DNA of 64,000 nt from JACPDH01 sp041671505 (GCA_041671505.1 JBAZBK010000023.1:1-64000), one strand, 5' to 3'. Shown: positions 49,216 through 57,820, counted from the stretch's first letter. Numbers and translations are program-made. Notes: generated by a model not told the origin, from the sequence alone.

Positions 49216-50622
49216 TCACGCCTTCCTCAGCTCCTCCCGCTTGAGCTTCCCTCGCTCGTCGAGCGGCATCTTCTCCAGCAGCTTGACGATTCGCGGGACT
49301 TTCCACGACGAGAGGCGCGCGGCGCAGTGCTCGCGGATCATCGCGGCGGTGACGGAGCCATCCGCGACGACGGCGGCGGCGACGACCTCGCCGCGCGCAC
49401 CGGCCGGCTCGCCCCAGACCTTCGCCTCGCGGACACCCGGACAGTCGAGGATCGCCGCTTCGATCTCGCGCGGATTCACCTTCTTCCCGGCGGTGTTGAT
49501 GAGGTCGCCTGCACGCCCTGTCAGCTCGATCTCGCCTCGCTCGCTCCGACGCGCGAGGTCGTCGGAGCGGTAGCGCCTTCCGTCGAAGCGGGCGTTCTCC
49601 TCCGTACCGCCGAGGTGGTAGCCCCGCGCGACGGCGTCGCTCTCGACGATGAGGCGGCCGTCGGGCTCGATCGTGAGCGTCACCCCGTTCATCGCCGTGC
49701 CGACGCTGCCGCGCTCGACGGACGCGCCGTCGCGGTCGTACGAGATTCCGCCGCATTCGCTGCAGCCGAAGAAGGAGTGGATGTCGAGCCCGAAGCGCTC
49801 GCGGAAGGCGCGTGAAACATTCGCGCGGAGCGGGGCGCCCGCGGAGATCAGTGTTCGCGCCGTGGTGAAGCGGCCGTCGTCGGGAGCGAGATGGGCGAGG
49901 TGGTCGAACATCATCGGGATGCCGGGGATCACCGTGCAGCCGTGCCGATTCGCGAGCTCGACGATCGAGAGCGGCAGATAGAGGTTCGTCGCGACGACCG
50001 GGGTTCCCTGGAGAAGCAGCGGAGTCACGAGGTTCGAGAAGCCGTAGGAGTGCGAGAAGGGGATCGCGCCGAGGTTGAGGTCGCCTGGGGCGATTCCCAT
50101 CGACGCGCAGATGTTTTCGCAATCGGCCGCGAGATTGCGGCGCGTGGTCACGATTCCCTTCGGCAGTCCTGTCGAGCCTGAAGTGAGTTTCAGGAGGGGA
50201 ACCGGCTCGTCGAGCTCGATGCGCGCTGCGCCACCGAGCGATCTGACGGTCGTCTCGCCGTCCTTGCCGCGCGCGATGATCGCGCGGACGCCGAGGTGCG
50301 CGACGATCGCGGAGGCCTCGGCCTCGCGGGTATCGCGGTCGATCGGTACGATCGTCGCCCCGGCGCGGTCGGCGGCGGCGACGGAGGCGACGAAGTCGGC
50401 GGAGTTCGGCAGCTGGAGGGCCACGAGGTGCCCCTGCTCGACTCCGGAGGTGACGAGAAGCTTTAGAAGCTCGTCGGCGCGGCGGGCGAGCGCGGCGCGC
50501 GTCGTGATGGCGCCGCTCTCGCCATCGATCACGGCGCGCGCATGCGGATCGAGGCCGGCTAGCTTCAGGAACGTCGCGGAGAGCGCGGCGGCTGGCGATC
50601 CTGTTGTGGATGAGGTTGACAT
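49216..50622 (-). CDS. AMP-forming acyl/aryl ligase of polyketide cluster
   Basis: A 468-residue ANL-superfamily adenylating enzyme that activates a carboxylic acid as acyl-AMP for transfer to CoA or a carrier protein. It has the P-loop LLKLTSGSTGLPKGI, the motif SFFGCSECGGISYDRDG in the adenine region, the YRSDDLARR hinge and the catalytic lysine near the end (RGKLKREELRKA). It diverges from the halogenase-ACP-KS genes and could load the ACP encoded there. Start ATG 50622 is the best fit; longer frames lack similarity. Confidence 0.9.
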   Translation of the reverse strand: MSTSSTTGSPAAALSATFLKLAGLDPHARAVIDGESGAITTRAALARRADELLKLLVTSGVEQGHLVALQLPNSADFVASVAAADRAGATIVPIDRDTREAEASAIVAHLGVRAIIARGKDGETTVRSLGGAARIELDEPVPLLKLTSGSTGLPKGIVTTRRNLAADCENICASMGIAPGDLNLGAIPFSHSYGFSNLVTPLLLQGTPVVATNLYLPLSIVELANRHGCTVIPGIPMMFDHLAHLAPDDGRFTTARTLISAGAPLRANVSRAFRERFGLDIHSFFGCSECGGISYDRDGASVERGSVGTAMNGVTLTIEPDGRLIVESDAVARGYHLGGTEENARFDGRRYRSDDLARRSERGEIELTGRAGDLINTAGKKVNPREIEAAILDCPGVREAKVWGEPAGARGEVVAAAVVADGSVTAAMIREHCAARLSSWKVPRIVKLLEKMPLDERGKLKREELRKA

Positions 50623-50756
50623 CGGATGCGGGGATATCGGTCGCGATGCGGATCGCCACCGGCAGCCGCGCGAAGGATAGCGGTAGGATTTTTCGACCGT
50701 CAAGGTCGGTATAGAATCGAGCCGCCGCGGCTTCGGCCGCCGGCGAACCTGACGCG

Positions 50757-52058
50757 ATGAGCGACAACCACCTGATCGTGATCGGCGGAGGCCCCGCCGG
50801 ATCGGCTGCGGCGACGCTGCTGGCGCGCCGCGGCTACGCCGTGACGCTGCTCGAGCGGGAGCAATTTCCCCGTTTCCAGATCGGCGAGTCGCTCCTTCCG
50901 TACAACAACGACCTGCTCCGTGAGCTCGGGGTCTGGGACGAGGTCGCCGCTCAGGGTTTCGTCGAGAAGCATGGCGCGGAGTTCACGACCGGCGGCGGCT
51001 CGCCGAGCGCGAAGTTCCACTTCCGGCGTGCGCTCGACGAGCGTTACTGGCAGACCTTCCAGGTGACTCGATCGGTCTTCGACACGATCCTTCTTCGGAA
51101 CGCCGCGAAGAACGGCGTCGACGTGCGCGAAGGGGCGACGGTTCTCGACGTCGAGCTCTCCGACCCGCAGTGCGCGAAGGTGCGCGGGACGTCGGAGTCG
51201 GGCGAGGTGTTCGAGCTCGAGGGGCGATTCGTGCTCGACGCCAGCGGGCTCGGCAACGTCGTCGGGCGCAAAGTCGGCGGCAGGGTCGAGGACGCCGTGC
51301 TTCGCAAGATCTCCTTCTTCGCGCACTACGAGAACGTGGCGCCGGGCGGCGAGGGGACGGAGGCGGGGAACACGGTGATCGTCGCGATCCGCGACGCCTG
51401 GTTCTGGCTCATCCCGTTGACCGCGACGACCACGAGCGTCGGGATCGTGGTCGAGCGCGACCACGTGAAGGCGTGCGGGCTCTCACCGCAGGAGCTTCTC
51501 GAGCAGTCGATCGCCTCGACGCCGTACGTCGCGGAGAGGATGAAGGACGCGCGCCGCGTCTCCGAGATCCACGCGCGAAAGGATTTCTCCTACAGCATGT
51601 CGAAGCCGTTCGGGACGAATTACGTCCTGGTCGGCGACTCGGCGGGATTCCTCGACCCGATCTTCTCGACCGGCGTCTTCGTCGCGATGAAATCGGCGGA
51701 GCTCGTCGCGGGCGGGCTCGACCTCTACCTCAGGACCGGCTCGGATTCGGGCCTGCGCGCGTACGTAAAGTCGCTCAAGGTCGCACTGGGGCGCTACTTC
51801 GAGTTCATCGAGAACTTCTACTGTCGGGAGTTTCTCGAGATCTTCCTCCAGCCGTCCGAGCGTTTCGGGCTTCTCGATCCGGTGATCGGGGTGCTGGCGG
51901 GGAAGATCTTCGATCGCAATCCCGACTGGTTCAAGCTTCGTTTCTTCTTCTGGCTCGTCCGGATGCAAAAGCGTTTTTCCGTGATCGCGCCGAAAATCTC
52001 GTGGACGTCGCTGCCCGAACCGGCGCGACGACGCGCCCCGGAGGGTAACCTTGCCTGA
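50757..52058 (+). CDS. FAD-dependent halogenase-like monooxygenase
   Basis: A 433-residue flavoprotein of the tryptophan-halogenase/CmlS class. The FAD site is VIGGGPAGSAAATLLARRG, followed by QIGESLLPYNND. The halogenase signature WxWxIP is present as W215-F-W217-L-I219-P220, and Lys71 (GFVEKHGAEF) sits where the halogenating lysine is expected. The last 80 residues contain an amphipathic region. The ACP gene overlaps its end by 8 nt, so a carrier-bound substrate is likely. TATAGAAT at 50710-50717 is a probable -10. A hydroxylase or reductase role cannot be excluded. Confidence 0.85.
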   Translation: MSDNHLIVIGGGPAGSAAATLLARRGYAVTLLEREQFPRFQIGESLLPYNNDLLRELGVWDEVAAQGFVEKHGAEFTTGGGSPSAKFHFRRALDERYWQTFQVTRSVFDTILLRNAAKNGVDVREGATVLDVELSDPQCAKVRGTSESGEVFELEGRFVLDASGLGNVVGRKVGGRVEDAVLRKISFFAHYENVAPGGEGTEAGNTVIVAIRDAWFWLIPLTATTTSVGIVVERDHVKACGLSPQELLEQSIASTPYVAERMKDARRVSEIHARKDFSYSMSKPFGTNYVLVGDSAGFLDPIFSTGVFVAMKSAELVAGGLDLYLRTGSDSGLRAYVKSLKVALGRYFEFIENFYCREFLEIFLQPSERFGLLDPVIGVLAGKIFDRNPDWFKLRFFFWLVRMQKRFSVIAPKISWTSLPEPARRRAPEGNLA

Positions 52059-52329
52059 TCTCGACGCATTGAAGCACCGCCTCAAGGCGCTCCTCATCGA
52101 GCGCCTCAAATTCGAAGACATGACCCCGAGTGACATCGGCGACGACGACCCGCTCTTCGAGGGAGGCCTCGGCCTCGACTCGATCGACGCGCTCGAGATC
52201 GTGGTCATGCTCGAGAGCGAATTCGGCCTGAAGATCAAGAACGAGTCGTCGGCGCGCGAGCACTTCCGCTCGATCGCGAGCCTCGCGGAATTCGTCGCGG
52301 AGCGGACGGCGCCGAAGGCCGGGGCGTGA
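52051..52329 (+). CDS. Acyl carrier protein
   Basis: A 92-residue carrier protein with the phosphopantetheine site GLGLDSIDALEI (Ser44), DDPLFEGG before it and an acidic helix II. It starts at TTG 52051 inside the halogenase gene and its stop overlaps the next start (GTGA), so it is co-translated with both. It presumably holds the chain built by the ketosynthase pair. Confidence 0.93.
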   Translation: MPDLDALKHRLKALLIERLKFEDMTPSDIGDDDPLFEGGLGLDSIDALEIVVMLESEFGLKIKNESSAREHFRSIASLAEFVAERTAPKAGA

Positions 52330-52739
52330 CGGGAAGCCTTTCCGGGCTTCCCCACCAGATCCCGTTCCGCGCCACGTCGCGGATCGAAGTGGTCGACGCC
52401 GAAAACGCCAGCGGGGTGTTCCTGCATTCGGCCGCCGACGCGCTGACCTCGGGGATTCCCCTCGAGGTGATGGTCATCGAGGCGATGGCGCAGACGGCGG
52501 GCGTGCTCGCCTTCCGCGGCTCTTCCGAACCGGGATTCCTTTCGGCGATCGACGAGGCGCGAGTCGAGCGTGCGCTCTTCGGCGGCGAGTCGTTCCGCCT
52601 CGAGGTGCGGCTGGTCAAGTCGTTCGGAAGAATCCACCGCTTCGACGGCGTTGCCTTCGACGGCTCCGTCGAGTTCGCCCGCGCGCGCTTCTATCTCGCC
52701 GGACAGGAAACTCCGGAGCCGGGAGACGACGATCGATGA
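52326..52739 (+). CDS. FabZ/FabA-like hotdog protein lacking the catalytic histidine
   Basis: A 137-residue hotdog-fold protein. The helix motif IPLEVMVIEAMAQTAGVLAF matches the FabZ/ApeI helix carrying the acidic residue, and SIDEARVERALFGGE follows. The usual HFPGHP segment with the catalytic histidine is replaced by HSAADALTSG. It may be a degenerate dehydratase, a partner subunit or a thioesterase. It is embedded by 4-nt overlaps between the ACP and ketosynthase genes. Start is GTG 52326. Confidence 0.82.
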   Translation: MTGSLSGLPHQIPFRATSRIEVVDAENASGVFLHSAADALTSGIPLEVMVIEAMAQTAGVLAFRGSSEPGFLSAIDEARVERALFGGESFRLEVRLVKSFGRIHRFDGVAFDGSVEFARARFYLAGQETPEPGDDDR

Positions 52740-53959
52740 GGAGCGCAGACGGAAGCGTCAGGCTCGCGGTGACAGGAATCGGAATCCGCTGCGCGATCGG
52801 GAACGATCAGCACGAGGTGTGGGCTTCGATCGTCGCGGCGCGTGATGGCATCGGTACGCTCGACATGTTTCCGGGCGAGACGTTTCCAACCGACATTGCG
52901 GCGCAGGCCGACCTCGAGCGTTTCGTTCCCGCCGGCTTCTCGCGCAGCGAGGCGAAACGTCTGTCGCGCACCGACCTCTTCGCGATCGTCGCGGCAGGCG
53001 AGTGCTGGGCGCAGGCGAACGCGGCGGGGAGCGCGATCGCTCCCGAGGGTGTGGTCGTCTCCAGCGGCACATCGACCGGCGGGCTTCTCGAGGGCGAGGA
53101 GTTCTTCATGAGGCGCGAGCGCCTCGGCGCGCGACGCGCCGCGGCGTCGGCGGTCCTCCAGCAGCCGACCTCGGCGCCGTCCGACGCCGTCGCGCGCCAT
53201 CTCGGACTCGGTGGCGGCGTGTTCTCCAACGCCACCGCGTGCGCTTCGGGCGGCGCGGCGATCGGCTTTGCCGCCGACCTGATCCGCTCGGGACAGGCGA
53301 GCGCGGCGATCGCCGGCGGCAGCGACGCCCTCTGCCGCCTAACCTACAGCGGATTCAACGTTCTGCAGGCTGTCGACCCGAAGCCGTGCCGCCCCTTCGA
53401 TGCGGCGCGCCAGGGGATCACCCTCGGCGAAGGCGCGGCGTACATCATGGTCGAGCGATGGGACGACGCCGTCGCGCGCGGCGCCGAGATCCTCGCGGAG
53501 CTCTGCGGCTACGGCGCGTCGTGCGACGCGAGCCATCCGACGGCTCCCGCCGAAGACGGTCGCGGCGCGCGCGCGGCGATGCTCGGAGCCATCCATGACG
53601 GCGGCGCCGACGGCGAGCGGATCGACTACGTGAATGCCCACGGCACGGGAACCCTGCTCAACGATTCGGCGGAGACGAAGGCGATCGTCGCGGCGGTCGG
53701 CGCCGACGTGCCGGTCTCGTCGACGAAATCGTACTTCGGGCACACGCTCGGCGCGGCGGGAGGGCTCGAGGCGGTGATCGCGGTTCTCGCGCTGCGGCAC
53801 CAGATCGCGCCGCCCACCCTGCGGCTCGAGACGCCGGCCGCGGACTGCACGCTCGACTACATTCCGAAGACGCCACGACCGCTGGCGATGCAGCGGGTGC
53901 TTTCGAACACCTTCGGGTTCGGCGGCAGCAACGTGTCGCTGCTGTTTCGGGCGGTGTAG
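52736..53959 (+). CDS. Beta-ketoacyl-ACP synthase (KAS II-like), active
   Basis: A 407-residue condensing enzyme that extends ACP-bound chains by malonyl units. The catalytic triad is complete: Cys169 (NATACASGG), His302 (NAHGTGTLLND) and His336 (STKSYFGHTLGAAGG). Its start overlaps the hotdog gene by 4 nt. A catalytically empty homologue follows after a repeat cassette; together they look like a KS-alpha/chain-length-factor pair. The TAG stop begins a type A arm. Confidence 0.94.
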   Translation: MRSADGSVRLAVTGIGIRCAIGNDQHEVWASIVAARDGIGTLDMFPGETFPTDIAAQADLERFVPAGFSRSEAKRLSRTDLFAIVAAGECWAQANAAGSAIAPEGVVVSSGTSTGGLLEGEEFFMRRERLGARRAAASAVLQQPTSAPSDAVARHLGLGGGVFSNATACASGGAAIGFAADLIRSGQASAAIAGGSDALCRLTYSGFNVLQAVDPKPCRPFDAARQGITLGEGAAYIMVERWDDAVARGAEILAELCGYGASCDASHPTAPAEDGRGARAAMLGAIHDGGADGERIDYVNAHGTGTLLNDSAETKAIVAAVGADVPVSSTKSYFGHTLGAAGGLEAVIAVLALRHQIAPPTLRLETPAADCTLDYIPKTPRPLAMQRVLSNTFGFGGSNVSLLFRAV

Positions 53960-54107
53960 GCGAGAGGCGAGAGGCGAGAGCAAGCCGTTGGTGATTCACG
54001 ATCCAGCGCGATGTGGTAGCGACTCGCGACCGTGCCGTCACGAGCGCGTGTACACCATCCAGGAAGCCTCCCTGCTCTCGCCTGTCGCCTTTCGCCTTTC
54101 GCCTGCC
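53957..54107. repeat. Heptamer inverted-repeat cassette, type A, with matched variant
   Basis: The left arm (53957-53984) begins on the ketosynthase stop codon. It and the right arm (54070-54107) share an unusual end unit, GCGAGAGCA on the left and TGCTCTCGC on the right, in place of GCGATGAGCA found elsewhere. It interrupts an otherwise overlapping operon. Confidence 0.88.
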
Positions 54108-54161
54108 CCTCTGCTAGAGTGACGCCGCTTCAGGGGGCCGGGTGTCGTTTCGATTCGAATC

Positions 54162-55391
54162 ATGACCGATATTTCACGCATCGCCGTCACCGGAATCGGC
54201 GTCATCGCGCCTGGCGCGATCGGTGTCGACGCCTTCCGATCGCTGCTCGGCGCGGGGACGACGGCGGCAGCCGAGGTCGACCGCTTCGACACCTCGACGT
54301 CGGGATCGCATCGCGCCGCCCTCCTTCGCGATTTCAAAGCGAAGGATTTCATCTCGGTGATGAAGATCAGGCGGATGAACAACCTCTCGCGCATGGGGCT
54401 CGCGGCCGCGAAGCTCGCGGTCGCCGACGCGGGGCTCGAAGCGGCGGGCTTCGCGCGCCCGGAGGTCGGCGTCGCGATCGGCACGGCCTTCGGCCCGGTG
54501 CAGACGTCGATCGAGTACCTGCGCGAGTACATGGAGAAGGGGGCGGCGCTCGCCCCGCCGCAACTCTTCGCGGAGTCGGTGGCCAACGCGCCCGGAAGCC
54601 ACATCGCGATCGAGCACGGCTTCGAGGGATTCAACGTTACCTTTACGCAGCGTGAGAGCTCGGCGATGACCGCGCTGATGTTCGCCTGCGGGCAGCTGAT
54701 CAAAGGGACGGCGAAGGCGGCCGTCTGCGGCGGCGTCGACGAGATGAACGAGCTGCTCTACTCGGTGCTCGCGCGCATCGGCGCTCTCGCGCATGCGAGC
54801 GGGGAACTCGACGAGGAAGGGCGCCCGTTCGACGAGCGGCGCAACGGCATGCTCGTGGGAGAGGGCTCGGTGGCGCTCGTCCTCGAACGGCCCGACGCGC
54901 TGCACGGCACTCCTCTGGCGTGGGTCTCCGGCTTCGGAATTGCGAAGGACGAGAGCGCGACGATCTCCGACTGGGGAACCGGCTCGGACGCGATCGTGCG
55001 CGCGATGCGTGCCGCGCTCGACGATGCGGAGATCGCGATGTCGGACGTGAGCGCGGTCTGGGCCTCGGCGAACGGGAGCGTGAACGGGGATCGCGTCGAG
55101 GCGCTCGCGCTCGACGAGCTCTTCGGCAACTCGTGCCCGTCCGTCGTCGCGACGAAGGGAATCTTCGGCGAGTACGCGGCGGGTGGCGCGGCGCAGATCG
55201 CATCGGCAGTGATGGCGCTGCGCGATCAACGGCTCCCCGCGACGGTCGGTTTCGATCGCGCGGAGGAGGGAGTCTCCATTCCGGTAACGCGCGCATCGGT
55301 GCAGGCGGGAGTGAAACACCTGCTCGTGAATTCAATCTCCGCGGGCGGCGGCATCGTATCGGCGGTGATCAGCGGGAGCAACGTTGACTGA
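54162..55391 (+). CDS. Catalytically degenerate ketosynthase (chain-length-factor-like)
   Basis: A 409-residue thiolase-fold protein clearly homologous to KAS II (RIAVTGIGVIAPGA, MKIRRMNNLSRMGLAAAKLAVADAG) but without the catalytic residues. The Cys motif TACAS is TQRES (Arg near 164), the first His motif NAHGTG is SANGSV and the second FGH is FGE. This loss pattern matches KS-beta/CLF partners of type II polyketide and aryl-polyene systems, which set chain length. A TAGAGT box at 54115-54120 may give it its own promoter. The GT2 gene overlaps its end by 8 nt. Confidence 0.9.
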   Translation: MTDISRIAVTGIGVIAPGAIGVDAFRSLLGAGTTAAAEVDRFDTSTSGSHRAALLRDFKAKDFISVMKIRRMNNLSRMGLAAAKLAVADAGLEAAGFARPEVGVAIGTAFGPVQTSIEYLREYMEKGAALAPPQLFAESVANAPGSHIAIEHGFEGFNVTFTQRESSAMTALMFACGQLIKGTAKAAVCGGVDEMNELLYSVLARIGALAHASGELDEEGRPFDERRNGMLVGEGSVALVLERPDALHGTPLAWVSGFGIAKDESATISDWGTGSDAIVRAMRAALDDAEIAMSDVSAVWASANGSVNGDRVEALALDELFGNSCPSVVATKGIFGEYAAGGAAQIASAVMALRDQRLPATVGFDRAEEGVSIPVTRASVQAGVKHLLVNSISAGGGIVSAVISGSNVD

Positions 55392-56061
55392 CAAGGTAAT
55401 GGTCGTGATCCCGGCGCTCGACGCGGCTGCTTCGGTCGGAGAGGTCGTGAGGGCGAGCCTCGCGCAGCTGCCCGACGTCGTCGTCGTGAACGACGGGTCG
55501 ACCGACGCGACGCCGGACGAGGCCGCGGCGGCGGGCGCGGTCGTGCTGGAGCATCCGCACAACCTCGGCAAAGGGGCCGCGCTTCGAACCGGGTTCCGCT
55601 ACGCGCTCGACAGGGGCTTCGATGCCGTGATCACGGTCGACGCTGACGGGCAGCATCTTCCCTCCGAGATCTCGAAGTTCCTGCGCGCCTGGCGCGAGAC
55701 GCGCGCCGACCTGATCATCGGCGACCGGAGCCACCTGTTCGGCGGGATGCTGCCGCGACGGCGAAACGCGAACATGTTCTCCGCCTGGGCGATCTCGAAG
55801 TGCGCAGGGAAGGTCGTCACCGACTCGCAGAGCGGCTTCCGCCTCTACTCCGCCTCGCTGATCCGCGAGGTATCGATGGGTGCGAACGGCTTCGCGGCGG
55901 AGAGCGAGATCATCGTGCGCGCGGGGCGGCTCGGCCGGACGATCCTGTCGATCCCGATCGAGCTCGGGTTCGTGAACGGGCTCGCGACGAGCCACTACCG
56001 CCCGCTGCTCGACACGCTCAGGATCGCGGGCGTGGTGACGCGGACGAGGCTGTTCGGTTAG
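55384..56061 (+). CDS. GT2-family glycosyltransferase
   Basis: A 225-residue inverting glycosyltransferase of the dolichyl-phosphate-mannose-synthase/polyprenol type. It has VVIPALDAAASVGEVV, VVNDGSTDATPDEA, the DxD-like TVDADGQH and TDSQSGFRLYS. There is no membrane helix. It starts at TTG 55384 inside the CLF-like gene. It may glycosylate the polyene or transfer sugar to a lipid carrier. Its TAG stop lies directly before a type A arm. Confidence 0.9.
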   Translation: MTDKVMVVIPALDAAASVGEVVRASLAQLPDVVVVNDGSTDATPDEAAAAGAVVLEHPHNLGKGAALRTGFRYALDRGFDAVITVDADGQHLPSEISKFLRAWRETRADLIIGDRSHLFGGMLPRRRNANMFSAWAISKCAGKVVTDSQSGFRLYSASLIREVSMGANGFAAESEIIVRAGRLGRTILSIPIELGFVNGLATSHYRPLLDTLRIAGVVTRTRLFG

Positions 56062-56298
56062 GGCAGGCGAGAGGCGAAAGGCGAGAGGCGATGAGCAGGC
56101 GAGTGTGGAGTGCGCAAGCGCAAGCTTGCGCTCTTCCTCGGCGGAAGCGGCAGCTTCCGCTCTCCTTTCCGCTCAGCTGACGCCGAAGCTGCGCTTCGGC
56201 GTGGAAGAGCGCAAGCTTGCGCTTGCGCACTCCATACGGCGGGCTCGAGTGGGCGTGTGCCTGCTCATCGCCTCTCGCCTCATCGCCTCCCGCCTGGC
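56059..56298. repeat. Nested cassette: type A arms around a long REP-like palindrome set
   Basis: Type A arms at 56059-56100 and 56258-56298 enclose a near-perfect 30-bp inverted repeat (left 56106-56136, right 56202-56234), each arm holding the palindrome GCGCAAGCTTGCGC. Two more hairpins sit between (56140-56162, GGAAGC / GCTTCC; 56181-56201, CGCCGAAG / CTTCGGCG). The cassette runs from the GT2 stop to 2 nt before the stop of the convergent MinD-like gene. Confidence 0.92.
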
Positions 56299-56300
56299 GG

Positions 56301-57548
56301 CTAGGGGTGGGCGGACTTCGCGAAGATCGCGTCGAGCATCTCGCCGGGGCGGTAGATGCGGGTGTCGCCGAACTCGTTCGAGCGGCGCGTCTTCATCGTG
56401 AAGAGGGCGCGCTGGCAGATGTACTCGAAGTTGGCGCGGTAGTCGTCGCTGCGCCGCTGCTCGAACATCCGCGAGAGGGTGTCGAGCTGGGCGGTGAGGT
56501 GGTCGCCCGGGTCGGAGCTCTTTTCGCGGCCGGTGACCTGGGGCTTCTTCCTCGCGGGCTCGAGCCCGATCGCCGTGATGCGAAGGTCTTCGAGCTCCTG
56601 CGCGATGCGGTCTTTCGGCTTCTTCCTGTCGCCGTCGACCGCGAGCAGGGCGGGGACGCTCTGGCAATTCGCCTTGTGGATCGCCTCGCTCTTCGTGACC
56701 CACCCGAGGTTCGTGATCCCGCAGTGGCTCGAGACGTTGCCGGTCAGGTTCTCGATGAAGGGGCGGATCGCGGTCTGGTACGACTCGTCGACGCCGTGGA
56801 AGAGGTTGAGGACGAAGTGGACGCGGAAGCTGTCGAGCGTCGCCTGTACCGTTCGCGTGATCGGGTGGTCGCCGAGCGAGGAGCGGAGGTCGGCTGCGAA
56901 CTCGTCGAGATTCCTCATCGACCCGTCGTAGACGTCCTCGACCCGGTCGATCAACTCGTTCGTGAGGCGGAAGAAGTCGAGCCTGCCGTCGACCGTCTCG
57001 TAGAAGGGTGAGTTCTTGCCGAAGATCAGCCGGAGCTTGCGGAAGAGGATCGCCTTGACGATGTCGGAGGCGGCCAGCGTCGCGCTCGGGAGGTGAGGTG
57101 TGAAGACGAGGATCCCCGAGTTCGAGACCGGCAGGAAGTCGATCACGGTCGAGTCGAGCCCGGCGCGCATGTCGAGGATGATGTAGTTCGCATCGAGCGA
57201 GTTGATCGCGTCGATCAGGTGCGACTTGTGCTGCGGGCCGAAGTTCGTGATTTCGTCGATCAGGTGAAGCGGGCCGGCGACGAAGCCGAAGTTTTTGTAG
57301 GTGCCGTCGGGGTCGAGCTTCGAATCGATCTGCGTCACGCAGTTCGCGAGCGGTTCGCCCTTTCGGAAGAAGTGATAGAGATCCTTCGTGACGGGTGTGT
57401 CGATGGCGTGCCGGATCGCCGAGGTGCCGGTATCGAGGTCGACGAGCACCGTCTTGCCGTGGCGGGAAAGCGAGAGGGCAAAGTTCGTCGCAAACGTCGT
57501 TTTACCGACGCCACCTTTGCCTGAGCTGACGGGGATGATTCGCTTCAT
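56301..57548 (-). CDS. MinD/ParA-like P-loop ATPase with C-terminal extension
   Basis: A 415-residue SIMIBI ATPase. The N-terminus carries the deviant Walker A (VSSGKGGVGKTTFATN), then VLVDLDTGTSAIRHAI and YIILDMRAG. The first 300 residues follow the MinD/FlhG plan, but the switch region is divergent and an added C-terminal part (from about 330, RITAIGLEPARKK onward) is basic and unrecognised. I see no MinD amphipathic tail. It could position pili, chemoreceptors or another surface machine; there is no direct evidence. TACAAT at 57588-57593 (this strand) is a likely -10. Confidence 0.85.
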   Translation of the reverse strand: MKRIIPVSSGKGGVGKTTFATNFALSLSRHGKTVLVDLDTGTSAIRHAIDTPVTKDLYHFFRKGEPLANCVTQIDSKLDPDGTYKNFGFVAGPLHLIDEITNFGPQHKSHLIDAINSLDANYIILDMRAGLDSTVIDFLPVSNSGILVFTPHLPSATLAASDIVKAILFRKLRLIFGKNSPFYETVDGRLDFFRLTNELIDRVEDVYDGSMRNLDEFAADLRSSLGDHPITRTVQATLDSFRVHFVLNLFHGVDESYQTAIRPFIENLTGNVSSHCGITNLGWVTKSEAIHKANCQSVPALLAVDGDRKKPKDRIAQELEDLRITAIGLEPARKKPQVTGREKSSDPGDHLTAQLDTLSRMFEQRRSDDYRANFEYICQRALFTMKTRRSNEFGDTRIYRPGEMLDAIFAKSAHP

Positions 57549-57607
57549 GAGGGCGCGGCGCCGCGCGTCTGACGCGGCGGCAAGGCGGATTGTATGCGCG
57601 CGGCAGT

Positions 57608-57783
57608 GCGAATTGAAAATTGAAAATTGAACATTGAAATGGGGGCGGCACGTCCGGATTAGAGCACGACTCGGACAGGAGCCGCCGCGACGCTCACTTC
57701 TCGTCGACGCCCGGCGCGCAGACGGCAAATACGCGCAAACGAGGTCAGGTTTTCAATTTTCAATTTTCAATTTTCAATTCGGG
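57608..57783. repeat. Heptamer inverted-repeat cassette, type B, between divergent genes
   Basis: The left arm 57608-57641 (GAAAATT units, one GAACATT variant) pairs with the right arm 57749-57783 around a 107-nt core. It lies between the promoters of the MinD-like and Crp/Fnr genes. Confidence 0.9.
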
Positions 57784-57820
57784 CGAGTCCCGCGCTTGCC
57801 GGATTCGCCCCAATCCCCGA

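Noticed and set aside
53957..56300. Mobile element insertion between the KS and CLF genes
   Set aside because: No transposase, target duplication or terminal inverted repeat of an IS type; the insert is a heptamer cassette.
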